NCBI RefSeq assembly: GCF_019670105.1
Contig: NZ_AP023032.1
Location: forward strand, 2,226,972 to 2,290,971
Direction: 5' to 3'
Length of the DNA: 64,000 nucleotides
From: Agarivorans albus
Lineage (GTDB): Bacteria; Pseudomonadota; Gammaproteobacteria; Enterobacterales; Celerinatantimonadaceae
The notes beneath the pieces were generated by a model that saw only the letters and a list, made by a program, of their open reading frames with translations, was not told the DNA's origin and did no database searches. Below are positions 27,286 through 35,893 of the stretch, one piece after another. Position numbers and translations under genes: made by a program. Each line of letters opens with the position of its first letter. Positions within the stretch are counted from its first letter, which is position 1.

Positions 27286-28695
27286 GTGAACTTAGAGACT
27301 ATTTTTTCTCAATTTAACCAAATGAGTGCTGCTATTACTTTTTCCTTACTTTTTTTGCTAATTGTAAGCCTGTTGGTAAATAGCATAAAAGGTAGAGCTT
27401 TTTCCAAAAAAAGCGATGAGTTTACGCTGGTAAAACAACAGCTAGAAACTGAATTAATAGAGCAAAACCAAGCTAATCAACAATTACAGCAGCAAGACCA
27501 CGACAAAGACATCTCACTAGCCGAGTTACATACCGAACTGCAACACCTGCGAGAGCTTAAACAAGACTTAGATACCTGCCAGCAATTGTTACAACGTGAA
27601 CAGCAACGCTGTGCTTTACTGCAACAAAAAGACATTGCGCTACAAGAACGAATCAGCTATTTAGAAAAAAGCGAAGAGCGAGTCAACAACCAGTTTGAGC
27701 TGTTAGCTAATCGAATATTCGCAGAGAAAGGCCTAGAACTACAACAACAAAGTAAACAGAGTATTGAGTCGGTATTACAGCCTTTAAAGCAGCAACTGGA
27801 TGGTTTTAAGCAGCAGGTTCAACAAAGCTACGAAAACGAAGCTAAGCAGCGCCACTCCTTAAAAGACCAAATTGTTACTTTGCAATCGCTTAATCAGCAG
27901 ATTAGTGAAGATGCAGTGCGCTTAACTAAAGCTTTAAAAGGCGATAATAAACAACAAGGTGATTGGGGAGAGCTGATATTAGAGCAAATTTTGCAATCTT
28001 CAGGTCTTAGAGCAGGGCACGAGTATCAAACCCAGGTAGTAGGGGTTAACCAACATGGTCAAACCATTAAACCCGATGTTGTAGTGAAACTGCCGGACAA
28101 TAAGTCAGTTATTGTTGACTCAAAAGTAAACCTTGTTGCTTATGAGCGTTATTACAACAGCGAAGATAGTGAAGCTCAGTTAGCTGCGTTAAAAGAGCAT
28201 GCTAAAAGCTTACGCCAACAAATTATTGGTTTATCCAAAAAGGATTACCATACTTTGTATCAACTACCATCCTTAGATTATGTATTGTTATTCATCCCAA
28301 TTGAAGGCGCTTACCTTAGCGCTTTAGAGCAAGATCCTTCGCTAATTAACTTTGCACTAGAGTCCAATATATTGCTGGTGAGTCCAAGCAGTTTGATGGT
28401 GGCGCTTAGAACAATTCAGAACTTATGGAAAACTGAGCACCAACAACAAAATGCCCAAGTGATCGCACAACGGGCAGGCAAGTTATTCGATAAGTTTGTT
28501 GCCTTCACGGAAGATTTAAAAAGTCATGGACAGCAACTGCAGCGATCTAATGATAGCTATCAAAACGCCATGAATAAACTTAGCACTGGTAAAGGAAACT
28601 TGGTTAGGCAAGCCCAGCAACTAAAAGACTTGCAGATAAACGCTAGCAAGTCTTTAGATGCGAAATTACTTACAGATAGCCAGTATGAGGAATAA
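27286..28695 (+). CDS. rmuC: DNA recombination protein RmuC
   Basis: A 469-residue protein starting at GTG. A membrane helix (about 15-33) leads into a long Gln/Glu-rich coiled coil (about 45-220) and then the RmuC nuclease-like domain (about 225-430), with GDWGELILEQILQSSGL, KPDVVVKLPDNKSVIVDSKV and ILLVSPSSLMVALRTI. The domain is PD-(D/E)XK-like: D and DSK are visible. RmuC limits inversions at short inverted repeats in E. coli; its reaction is not defined. Confidence 0.95.
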   Translation: MNLETIFSQFNQMSAAITFSLLFLLIVSLLVNSIKGRAFSKKSDEFTLVKQQLETELIEQNQANQQLQQQDHDKDISLAELHTELQHLRELKQDLDTCQQLLQREQQRCALLQQKDIALQERISYLEKSEERVNNQFELLANRIFAEKGLELQQQSKQSIESVLQPLKQQLDGFKQQVQQSYENEAKQRHSLKDQIVTLQSLNQQISEDAVRLTKALKGDNKQQGDWGELILEQILQSSGLRAGHEYQTQVVGVNQHGQTIKPDVVVKLPDNKSVIVDSKVNLVAYERYYNSEDSEAQLAALKEHAKSLRQQIIGLSKKDYHTLYQLPSLDYVLLFIPIEGAYLSALEQDPSLINFALESNILLVSPSSLMVALRTIQNLWKTEHQQQNAQVIAQRAGKLFDKFVAFTEDLKSHGQQLQRSNDSYQNAMNKLSTGKGNLVRQAQQLKDLQINASKSLDAKLLTDSQYEE

Positions 28696-28697
28696 GC

Positions 28698-30533
28698 CTA
28701 TTGGCTAATTAATACCATGGAAGATTGAGCAGCTAGTGATAGCGCCAATTTTCCATCTTTATCGGCAACCAACTCTTCGCTGCTATCAAATACTTTGTAA
28801 GGAACTTGGTTTTGTAAGTGGGTTAGGTTTAAGTCTAGCTCTTGAGACTCTCCTCGGTTAATCACCACAATACTATGTTGCTCTGGAAGCCAACGCATAA
28901 ACACCCATACGTCGTCACTCTCAAGCAGGCTTATAAGGTCACCTTGCTGTAACTCACTACGCTGTTTGCGCAGCGAAATTAGTTGCCGGTAATGCTTAAG
29001 CAAAGCGTGTTTCCATTGCTTCTCATCCCAAGGAAAGCAACGTCGACAGTCTGGATCATTAGCGCCAGTTAGGCCTACTTCATCACCGTAGTAAATTGAT
29101 GGCACACCGATATATGTGAGCAGCATGGTAGCAGCAATTTTTGTAAGCTCTTCACTTTCGTTCACTAAGTGAGAAAAACGCGGCGTGTCATGGCTATCTA
29201 ATAGGTTGTATTGTGCTAACTGATTGGCGAAGGGGATAGAACCGCGCGCTTCGGCCAGCCAGGTGGCTAAATCAGCTGCGTTAAGTTTAAGAGGCACGTA
29301 GCGTGGAACGTCAACTCCCGCCAAGAATGCGACTATGGGTTGGTTAAAACCGTAGTAGTTCATGGCTGCGTCTTCTTGGTCACCTTGCAACCATTGTGTT
29401 GCCTCTGCAAAGTGTTCTCCTATCATGTAGGCTTCGCTGTTTGTTTGCTTGATAGACTCTCTAAACTTAGCTACATAATGGGCATTGTTTTGTGCGCTAT
29501 TATGTTCACCAAGCATGTGAATGACATCGAAGCGCCAAGCGTCGATAGAGAAGGGCGGTTTTAACCAGTGTTTTAGTACTGATTGCTCACCTTCATAGAT
29601 AGCTTGTTGCACCTCAACATTAGCAAAGTTTAACTTGGGTAAGGTTTCAACGCCTTTCCATGACCAATAGTTGCCGCTTTCATCAAAGTGATACCAATCT
29701 TTAAACAGTGAATCTTGGTTATGGTAGGCGCCGCCTTGATGCTGCTGATAGTAATCCATCCAGTGATGTTGATTAGACGTATGGTTAACTACCGCATCTA
29801 GCATTAGCTTCATCCCACGGCTTTTCATATTTTCTGATAGGCTTATTAAAGCCTCGTCTCCACCGAAGTGGGGTTCAACCTTAAAGTAGTTGGTGCAATC
29901 GTACTTATGGTTACTTGGAGAACAAAAAATGGGGTTAAGGTAGAGAGCTGTTATTCCCAGCTCTTGCAGGTAATCTAGCTTCTGTTCAATACCAATTAAA
30001 TCGCCGCCATAAAACTCTGTAGCGCCGGTACCTGAATGAGATTTAGCGACAGGTTCTCCCCATTGTTTTTGAACAATTTTTCTACCATCTTCTTGGTAAC
30101 TGTAATTGTCTTTGTTTGGCGTTAAGCTTGGGTTGCCATTAGCAAAGCGTTCCGGGAATATCTGATAGAAAACTTGCTGTTTCGCCCACTCCGGCGGTTT
30201 AGCTTGGCTGTTAATTCTAAAGTGGAAATGTTTTTGTGGTAGACGAGAAGATTCTCCCGCTGCATGTAAATAGCATTGGTTGTCTTTGCTTAAAAACTTA
30301 AAGCAATAAAGTGTTAGCGGAGAGTGCGGGCTAACAGGAATGTTGATTTGCCATTTAAGCCAATTACCTTCAATACTCGGCTTAGTCATTTCCATTAACC
30401 ATTCTTCGTGGTCTGGTTCTACTCGTACAAACACCTTGTGGTAGTTGTGATTAATGGCGGTATAGAGAGTAATTAAATAGCTGTCTTGCTGCTGTATAAC
30501 CTGACTTTGTGGATGAAAGCGAAAATCAGTCAT
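28698..30533 (-). CDS. malZ: Maltodextrin glucosidase, GH13
   Basis: A 611-residue cytoplasmic alpha-glucosidase/neopullulanase-like enzyme that trims maltodextrins. An N-terminal beta-sandwich (about 1-115) precedes the catalytic barrel, with QIFPERFANG, YLNPIFCSPSNHKYD, LDAVVNHTS, nucleophile Asp in WRFDVIHMLGE, acid Glu in MIGEHF and LDSHDTPRF. It closely follows the E. coli MalZ pattern. Of the possible starts, the ATG at 30533 with AGGT upstream is chosen over one 17 codons earlier. It would complement GlgP and Pgm elsewhere in the window. Confidence 0.9.
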   Translation of the reverse strand: MTDFRFHPQSQVIQQQDSYLITLYTAINHNYHKVFVRVEPDHEEWLMEMTKPSIEGNWLKWQINIPVSPHSPLTLYCFKFLSKDNQCYLHAAGESSRLPQKHFHFRINSQAKPPEWAKQQVFYQIFPERFANGNPSLTPNKDNYSYQEDGRKIVQKQWGEPVAKSHSGTGATEFYGGDLIGIEQKLDYLQELGITALYLNPIFCSPSNHKYDCTNYFKVEPHFGGDEALISLSENMKSRGMKLMLDAVVNHTSNQHHWMDYYQQHQGGAYHNQDSLFKDWYHFDESGNYWSWKGVETLPKLNFANVEVQQAIYEGEQSVLKHWLKPPFSIDAWRFDVIHMLGEHNSAQNNAHYVAKFRESIKQTNSEAYMIGEHFAEATQWLQGDQEDAAMNYYGFNQPIVAFLAGVDVPRYVPLKLNAADLATWLAEARGSIPFANQLAQYNLLDSHDTPRFSHLVNESEELTKIAATMLLTYIGVPSIYYGDEVGLTGANDPDCRRCFPWDEKQWKHALLKHYRQLISLRKQRSELQQGDLISLLESDDVWVFMRWLPEQHSIVVINRGESQELDLNLTHLQNQVPYKVFDSSEELVADKDGKLALSLAAQSSMVLISQ

Positions 30534-30718
30534 GTATTTACCTTTTTTGTTTTTTGCTAAGTATCCTAGCAGCAGGGCAAGCATTCAAGTATGAATATTG
30601 AATTTCACATTATTTGATTTAGCCTTTGCTTTTTTAACTTTAACAGCAGTTTTAAAGAGCAAAAACGCTTCAGTTGTTTAATAATAGTTTGTATCTAAAT
30701 AGATTTTAAAGTGCGCAA

Positions 30719-32584
30719 TTGAATTCACGTTTTCTTAAAAACAACATTTCTTGGCAAAAAAAGGCAGGCTTTTGGGCGCTGTTGGTCACCTTATTGTTCG
30801 CTGCGGTGCTTTCTCATCGCTACCAAACCATAAAGCATCAAATAGTAGAAGAAGTTGAATTGTCTTTTGGTGGTTTTAAGACAGCTAACAAACACTTAAT
30901 AAGCCTGTTGTCTCAACGGCTGTCACTGTTAACCCGAACGTTAGGCCTACTCAACTACGTTAATGATGAATCTGAGTTAACACTGGTCACGCTCGCTACC
31001 GAGTGGCAGCGAATTGCTCGCGATGTGAATTTAGAGGGCAACTTTTACTACGTTCACCGTGATGGGCGCGTAGACCTTGCTCTAAACCAAAGTAAAGAGG
31101 GTCACACTTTAGAGTGGAGCTCTGGTATTAACCCAATCATTAAAAACTATTTTAAAGGCCTCTCATGGAGAGACGAGGGAGTTATATCTACCAAGGTTAT
31201 CTACGACAAATCTAACCAACAAACTTACTATGTTTTGTATATACCGGTATTTGATAAGTGGTCAAAACTGGTGGGTTGGATGGTTAATGAGTACGATCAG
31301 CAGGCGATTAATCAAACTGTACACTTCGTTGGTCGTCCGATGTTAGTCGAGCGCGCGGTTATTGTAACTAGCGACGATATCGTTATAGAAGGCGACTTTA
31401 GCCAAGATACCTCCAAGAAATTACTGAACTTGGTTGGCAAACTAGATTATTCATCACTTAGTGACTATTTCGATGACAAGCCTTATCGAGATGGTGCTTC
31501 GCCCTATGATGTAGGCAGCGGCTTAATGTTTACCTCAGTACTTGATGAATACGAAGATTCAAACCCTAACACTGCGTTTTTGTATATCTCTTATAAAGAC
31601 TTAGCTACAGACAGCCGACACTGGTTAATATTTATCGCAATTGTCTACTTGGTATCGATTGTTGGATGCTTCTTTGCCGCTTATTTAACCGAGATGATTC
31701 GCCGTGAAAAAGCAGTTGTTGAAGAACTTAACGCGCTGCGAGAAGCTGCTTTTGAAGGAGAGTTTTCACAAGTTATTATTAACCCTACGGGGAAGGTAAT
31801 GCAGGTGAACCAATACTTAGCAAAAAAAGTAGGTGTAGATGCTGAACAAATGATTGGCACTAAGCTTACGGATTTTGGCCAATCTGACCCTGGATTTGAT
31901 GAAGTACTTAAAATTGCAGCTGAAGAAGGTAGTTGGTTAGGAGAGGTTTCTATACTTGGTAATAATGGCCTCAATACTATTCAACAAATGACCGTAACGG
32001 CTGTTTATTGGCAAGGTAAACTGCATAACTTTGTTTGCTCTAGCATTGATATTAGCGCGCAAAAAACGCTTGAAGACAAACTTATGCAGCTGGCCAATAC
32101 CGATCCTTTAACCGGTGCGGCAAATCGTCGTCATTTTGAAGACAGCGTATTCCTAGAGCAGAGCCGTAGCGATCGCAATGGTTCTCGGTTTTCAATATTA
32201 ATGATTGATGTGGACCACTTCAAACAGCTCAATGATCAATATGGCCACGATACGGGTGATTTGTGTTTGATTCGTTTAGTTGAAACGATTACTAAGTTAA
32301 AACGAGAAACTGACTTACTCGCCCGTTGGGGTGGAGAAGAGTTTATTATGTTGCTGCCCGAAACCGACCTTACACAGGCAATAAATTTGGCTGAACGACT
32401 GCGGCTGGCCTTCGAGCAAGATAAAGCTGTGCCTAGTTTTACTTGTAGTTTTGGTATTACTCAAAGCGAAAAAGACAGTAGCTTTGCTATACTATACAAG
32501 CAGGCAGATAAGGCCCTATACACGGCTAAGAATAACGGGCGTAACCAGGTTGTTGAGTATGCATCTTTGATGGAAACGGATTAG
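30719..32584 (+). CDS. Membrane sensor diguanylate cyclase (dCache-PAS-GGDEF)
   Basis: A 621-residue protein. A membrane helix (about 15-32), a periplasmic Cache-like sensor (about 35-300), a second helix (about 305-327), a PAS fold (about 340-455) and a GGDEF domain (about 460-621) are in order. The cyclase motif is GGEEF near residue 538, and the inhibitory site RETD sits exactly five residues before it, so an active, feedback-inhibited cyclase is expected. The start is a TTG without a clear Shine-Dalgarno and is uncertain. Its end overlaps the convergent rsuA by 4 bases. Confidence 0.9.
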   Translation: MNSRFLKNNISWQKKAGFWALLVTLLFAAVLSHRYQTIKHQIVEEVELSFGGFKTANKHLISLLSQRLSLLTRTLGLLNYVNDESELTLVTLATEWQRIARDVNLEGNFYYVHRDGRVDLALNQSKEGHTLEWSSGINPIIKNYFKGLSWRDEGVISTKVIYDKSNQQTYYVLYIPVFDKWSKLVGWMVNEYDQQAINQTVHFVGRPMLVERAVIVTSDDIVIEGDFSQDTSKKLLNLVGKLDYSSLSDYFDDKPYRDGASPYDVGSGLMFTSVLDEYEDSNPNTAFLYISYKDLATDSRHWLIFIAIVYLVSIVGCFFAAYLTEMIRREKAVVEELNALREAAFEGEFSQVIINPTGKVMQVNQYLAKKVGVDAEQMIGTKLTDFGQSDPGFDEVLKIAAEEGSWLGEVSILGNNGLNTIQQMTVTAVYWQGKLHNFVCSSIDISAQKTLEDKLMQLANTDPLTGAANRRHFEDSVFLEQSRSDRNGSRFSILMIDVDHFKQLNDQYGHDTGDLCLIRLVETITKLKRETDLLARWGGEEFIMLLPETDLTQAINLAERLRLAFEQDKAVPSFTCSFGITQSEKDSSFAILYKQADKALYTAKNNGRNQVVEYASLMETD

Positions 32585-33279
32585 TTGAAGCTCGCTATTT
32601 CTATTTCTGTTAGCTCTCGATACTCACCAGCTTGTAATTCATTATCTAGCATTACGTCACCAATCTTCTCCCGGTGTAAGGCGATAACTTTGTTGCCTAT
32701 CGCGGCGCACATTCGCTTAACCTGGTGGTAACGCCCTTCACTAATACTCAGAATGAATTGCTTTTCATTGATACGTTTAGTTACGGCGGGGAGAGTAGGT
32801 TTATCTTCACCTCGCAGCAAAAGGCCTTTTGCAAGTAGCTGAAGGTCATTGTCGCTAACCGCATCGGCAAGGCTAACTCTGTAATCCTTAAACTTTTTGC
32901 TATTGGGGCTCGTGACTTTATGTGACCATTGGCCATCACTGGTCAAAAGCAATAAACCTGATGTGTCTACATCCAAGCGTCCGGCAGCATGTATTTTAAG
33001 TGGTGAGTCTATTAATGACATGGCGCTGGGGTGGTTAGCTTCAGCTTCAGTGCTTAAATAGCCTATTGGTTTATTTAACATGAAATACTGATGTTCGATT
33101 AGCTTCAATTCTTTGCTATCTAAACCAACGTTGTCACTTTCACCAATAGCAAATTGTGCATTTGTTTGAATTTGACTATTCACTGTCACACGTTTGTTTT
33201 TGATATACTTTTTAGCATCGCTTCGTGATATGTGCCCGGCTTTAGATAGGAATTTGTCTAATCGGCAAGGGTATTTCAT
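32581..33279 (-). CDS. rsuA: 16S rRNA pseudouridine(516) synthase
   Basis: A 232-residue enzyme that isomerises U516 of 16S rRNA. An N-terminal S4 RNA-binding domain (CRLDKFLSKAGHISRSDAKK, about 5-65) is followed by the catalytic domain with FMLNKPIGY, catalytic Asp in AAGRLDVDTSGLLLL and the ISEGRYHQVKRMCAAIGN motif. The overall pattern follows E. coli RsuA closely, although RluE/RluF-type paralogues share these motifs. Confidence 0.9.
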   Translation of the reverse strand: MKYPCRLDKFLSKAGHISRSDAKKYIKNKRVTVNSQIQTNAQFAIGESDNVGLDSKELKLIEHQYFMLNKPIGYLSTEAEANHPSAMSLIDSPLKIHAAGRLDVDTSGLLLLTSDGQWSHKVTSPNSKKFKDYRVSLADAVSDNDLQLLAKGLLLRGEDKPTLPAVTKRINEKQFILSISEGRYHQVKRMCAAIGNKVIALHREKIGDVMLDNELQAGEYRELTEIEIASFN

Positions 33280-33325
33280 AATGGGGTTCTGTTGCTACTT
33301 TGCTGTGGCACAAGTTTACTAAACA

Positions 33326-33973
33326 ATGCCGTTAAAGGCTTTAAGTGGAGAAAAGTTTTTGCAAGTAATCTGTCGCTCATCGGTAGAGATTCTAGGCAAC
33401 GTTGTGTCTAAGGACATTACCCTACGCTACTTTAGTGATGGCACTGCCATTACCCAGTTTGAAGTGTTGTTCAAGCGAAAGCCTAAAGGAAGTGGCAAGG
33501 AGCAAGTAGAAGTATTTCAGCTTAATGCTCGAGGAGAGCAGGCGGAAAGAATTAAACAGTATGCAAAAGCGGGCGATGGTGTGGTGATCAGTGGCCACTT
33601 AAAAAACCAAAAAGGCAGCAAAGGTGTTATCTCTAGTGCCATCGAGGTTGAACAAGTGAGTTTTGTTGGCGCACCTTCTCAACTCTATTGGAATAAAGTT
33701 ACTTTGGTTGGTGAAATTGTCGGAAAGTCATCTTTGCGAAAGAGTATAAACAATCAAAGCTATTTAAAGTTGCAAATTTCTACTGATCAATCTGATCAAC
33801 AACATGTAGTTAATTGCAATCTATGGGCTTATCCCGCAGAACTAATTGATAAACAGGCAAATATAGGTGACAAGTTAGTCCTTGAGGGGGCGCTTAAAAA
33901 GGCTTTTGCTGAAGATAAAGCCATTTCTCCGATCCTAGTAGACGGTCATACTTGTCTTCATTTAAAAGCCTGA
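33326..33973 (+). CDS. Tandem OB-fold, SSB-like protein
   Basis: This 215-residue protein looks like two single-stranded-DNA-binding OB folds in one chain. OB1 (about 20-116) has EILGNVVSKDITLRYFSDGT, and OB2 (about 121-205) has WNKVTLVGEIVGKSSLRK and CNLWAYPAELIDK; both echo the SSB start NKVxLVGxL. Standard gammaproteobacterial SSB has one OB fold, a Gly/Gln linker and an acidic DDDIPF tip. This protein has no linker or acidic tip (it ends HTCLHLKA). A TTG at 33359 with GGAG upstream is an alternative start. It is divergent from rsuA and has no replication or repair neighbour. I do not recognise a named family. Confidence 0.65.
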   Translation: MPLKALSGEKFLQVICRSSVEILGNVVSKDITLRYFSDGTAITQFEVLFKRKPKGSGKEQVEVFQLNARGEQAERIKQYAKAGDGVVISGHLKNQKGSKGVISSAIEVEQVSFVGAPSQLYWNKVTLVGEIVGKSSLRKSINNQSYLKLQISTDQSDQQHVVNCNLWAYPAELIDKQANIGDKLVLEGALKKAFAEDKAISPILVDGHTCLHLKA

Positions 33974-34006
33974 TTTTTAGCTTTCAAATTGCTTAGTAAA
34001 GCGAAC

Positions 34007-34510
34007 TTAGTACTTTTCTAATGCGCTGGTGGAGTAGTTGTTGGCATTAATGTTTAGATTAAACTGTGCTGCTTGTTGCTCAAGTTTGTTCTCAGAAATT
34101 GTTAACTCGTTGAGCATAAGGGTATTGTCATCTAACTCCCAAATTTGACGACTACCTAAATACGAAAACTTAACGATCTCAAAAGCCGTTTCATCTCCTT
34201 TATTCATGGCTTTGGCTAAAGCGGCCATTTTGCGATTAATTTTGTTGAGTTCTTGCTTTAAGCGCCAAACATACATGACCTCATAAAACCATACTCTGTC
34301 TTTCAACGTTAAAACCACAGGGACAATGCTAATAACAGCTGCTACCACACCCAGTAAGTTTAGATAGAAATTATCAGGACCCTTGGAAAACAGCGCGATA
34401 AATAGGCTCGACCAAAATAGGGTGAACAAAATCAACAAACCAGAAATACCGATATAGGTATAGCGAGAACGTTGTTGATAAACGGTTTTGTTAATCTTTT
34501 GAAACTGCAT
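34007..34510 (-). CDS. DUF3087 family membrane protein
   Basis: A 167-residue protein with two membrane helices (about 18-40 and 47-67) and a cytoplasmic helical tail. YVWRLKQELNKINRKM and YLGSRQIWELDDNTLMLNEL match my recollection of the DUF3087 family of gammaproteobacteria. Function is unknown. It stands alone, convergent with the SSB-like gene and divergent from the RND adaptor. Confidence 0.75.
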   Translation of the reverse strand: MQFQKINKTVYQQRSRYTYIGISGLLILFTLFWSSLFIALFSKGPDNFYLNLLGVVAAVISIVPVVLTLKDRVWFYEVMYVWRLKQELNKINRKMAALAKAMNKGDETAFEIVKFSYLGSRQIWELDDNTLMLNELTISENKLEQQAAQFNLNINANNYSTSALEKY

Positions 34511-34630
34511 GTTTAGGCCAAAGAGTTTAGTTTGGCTTAGATGGTATCAAAATCAGGCTTTTCCAGGAAATGGAAAGCAACTCTGGGCATAAAGTAAGCT
34601 GTTGTTTAATATTTAGAAAAATGTTGGTTA

Positions 34631-34644
34631 AAAGTAAGTACTTT
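34631..34644. repeat. Short inverted repeat upstream of the first RND operon
   Basis: AAAGTA (34631-34636) and TACTTT (34639-34644) are perfect complements with a 2-base centre, 76 bases before the adaptor start. It has the size of a small operator, but no regulator gene is adjacent. Confidence 0.3.
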
Positions 34645-34719
34645 AGTTTTCATGCTTCCACATAACGACTATGATTAGTTATGGTTTACTCGGTACACAA
34701 AAATATACAAGGAATGTTT

Positions 34720-35883
34720 ATGAACCGCACACCTGTTGTAGCTCGTGTGGCAAAGGCTTTGGGCCTAACAATTGCCTCACTTTCGTTTTTAAGTGCGTGT
34801 GACACAGCACCACCTCCACCTCCTGCTGTTAAAGCAAACGTGAAAGTTCTTGAAGTTGCTATGAAAGAAGTAACGCCAAGTAATGATTTTGTTGGCAGAA
34901 CTGAAGCAACCCAAGATATCACTATCAAATCTAAAGTGCGTGGTAACTTGTTAAAAACCAACTTCGAAGAAGGTAGCATTGTAGAGGAGGGCGCTTTACT
35001 GTTCGAAATAGACCCTGCGCAATACGATGCTGCAGTTAAGGCTTCTAAAGCCCTAGTTGCACAAGCAAAAGCTGCCTACGATACAGCTGTTTTAAACTTT
35101 AAGCGTGGTGAAGGCCTTATTAAGGATAACTTCATTAGCCAGTCTGACTATGACAACTTACTATCACGTAAATTACAAACAGCAGCATCTTTACAAAGCG
35201 CGAATGCCGAATTAGATAACGCAAAACTTGAGCTTGGCTACACCAAAATTTATGCGCCGTTTACTGGCCGTATTAGCCGAGCGGCTGTTTTTACCGGTGA
35301 TTTGATTTCACCTGATCAAACCGAGCTGGCCGATCTAGTTCAAATGGAGCCTGTTTGGGTTAACTTCCAACTACCAGAAAAGGTGCTTATTGAGGCTCAA
35401 CGTGCTCATAAGTCTGTTACTACTCCTTTTAAACTTAGCGACTTCCCGGTAAAAATTAAATTTCCTGACGGCACCATGTTCGATGAAGTCGGCAAAATGG
35501 ATTTTGTTGATAACCGAGTTGATGCCACCACAGGTACCTTAGCAATTCGTGCCGAATTCCCTAACAAAGAACACATCATCGTTCCTGGCCTATATGTAAC
35601 CGTAATTATTGAATCGCCAGAAATGCAAGAGGTGATGTTAATTCCTCAACGTGCGGTACAAGAAGACCAACAAGGTCGTTATGTGCTAACCGTTGATAAA
35701 AAGAACATGGTTGGTCGTCGTAATGTTGAACTTGGCCAGCGCTATGGTATCGACTGGGAAGTAGAGAAAGGCTTAGAAAAAGGCGACTTGGTTATCACTG
35801 AAGGTTTACAAAAAGCCCGAGTTGGCGCTGAAGTAGACCACGAAATGGATACTGTTCAACCATTCTCTGATACCCAATCTTAA
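34720..35883 (+). CDS. RND efflux periplasmic adaptor (lipoprotein)
   Basis: A 387-residue membrane-fusion protein of the AcrA/MexA type. A signal peptide ends in the lipobox LSAC (Cys about residue 27), followed by a Pro-rich linker. The split lipoyl domain, a short alpha-hairpin ([16 protein letters not shown]...DYDNLLSRK) and beta-barrel/proximal domains follow. The ATG at 34720 is 6 bases after AAGGA and is preferred to starts at 34681 and 34714. The permease gene begins 10 bases after its stop. It links the pump to an outer-membrane channel that is not encoded here. Confidence 0.92.
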   Translation: MNRTPVVARVAKALGLTIASLSFLSACDTAPPPPPAVKANVKVLEVAMKEVTPSNDFVGRTEATQDITIKSKVRGNLLKTNFEEGSIVEEGALLFEIDPAQYDAAVKASKALVAQAKAAYDTAVLNFKRGEGLIKDNFISQSDYDNLLSRKLQTAASLQSANAELDNAKLELGYTKIYAPFTGRISRAAVFTGDLISPDQTELADLVQMEPVWVNFQLPEKVLIEAQRAHKSVTTPFKLSDFPVKIKFPDGTMFDEVGKMDFVDNRVDATTGTLAIRAEFPNKEHIIVPGLYVTVIIESPEMQEVMLIPQRAVQEDQQGRYVLTVDKKNMVGRRNVELGQRYGIDWEVEKGLEKGDLVITEGLQKARVGAEVDHEMDTVQPFSDTQS

Positions 35884-35893
35884 GGAGTCGGTG

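Noticed and set aside
28698-30584. Start of malZ 17 codons upstream at 30584
   Set aside because: The extra residues are hydrophobic/basic and unlike MalZ, while the ATG at 30533 has a ribosome-binding site.
34631-34644. Operator for the first RND pump as a firm finding
   Set aside because: The 6-bp-arm palindrome is short enough to occur by chance in AT-rich DNA and no regulator is adjacent; it is listed only as a low-confidence repeat.
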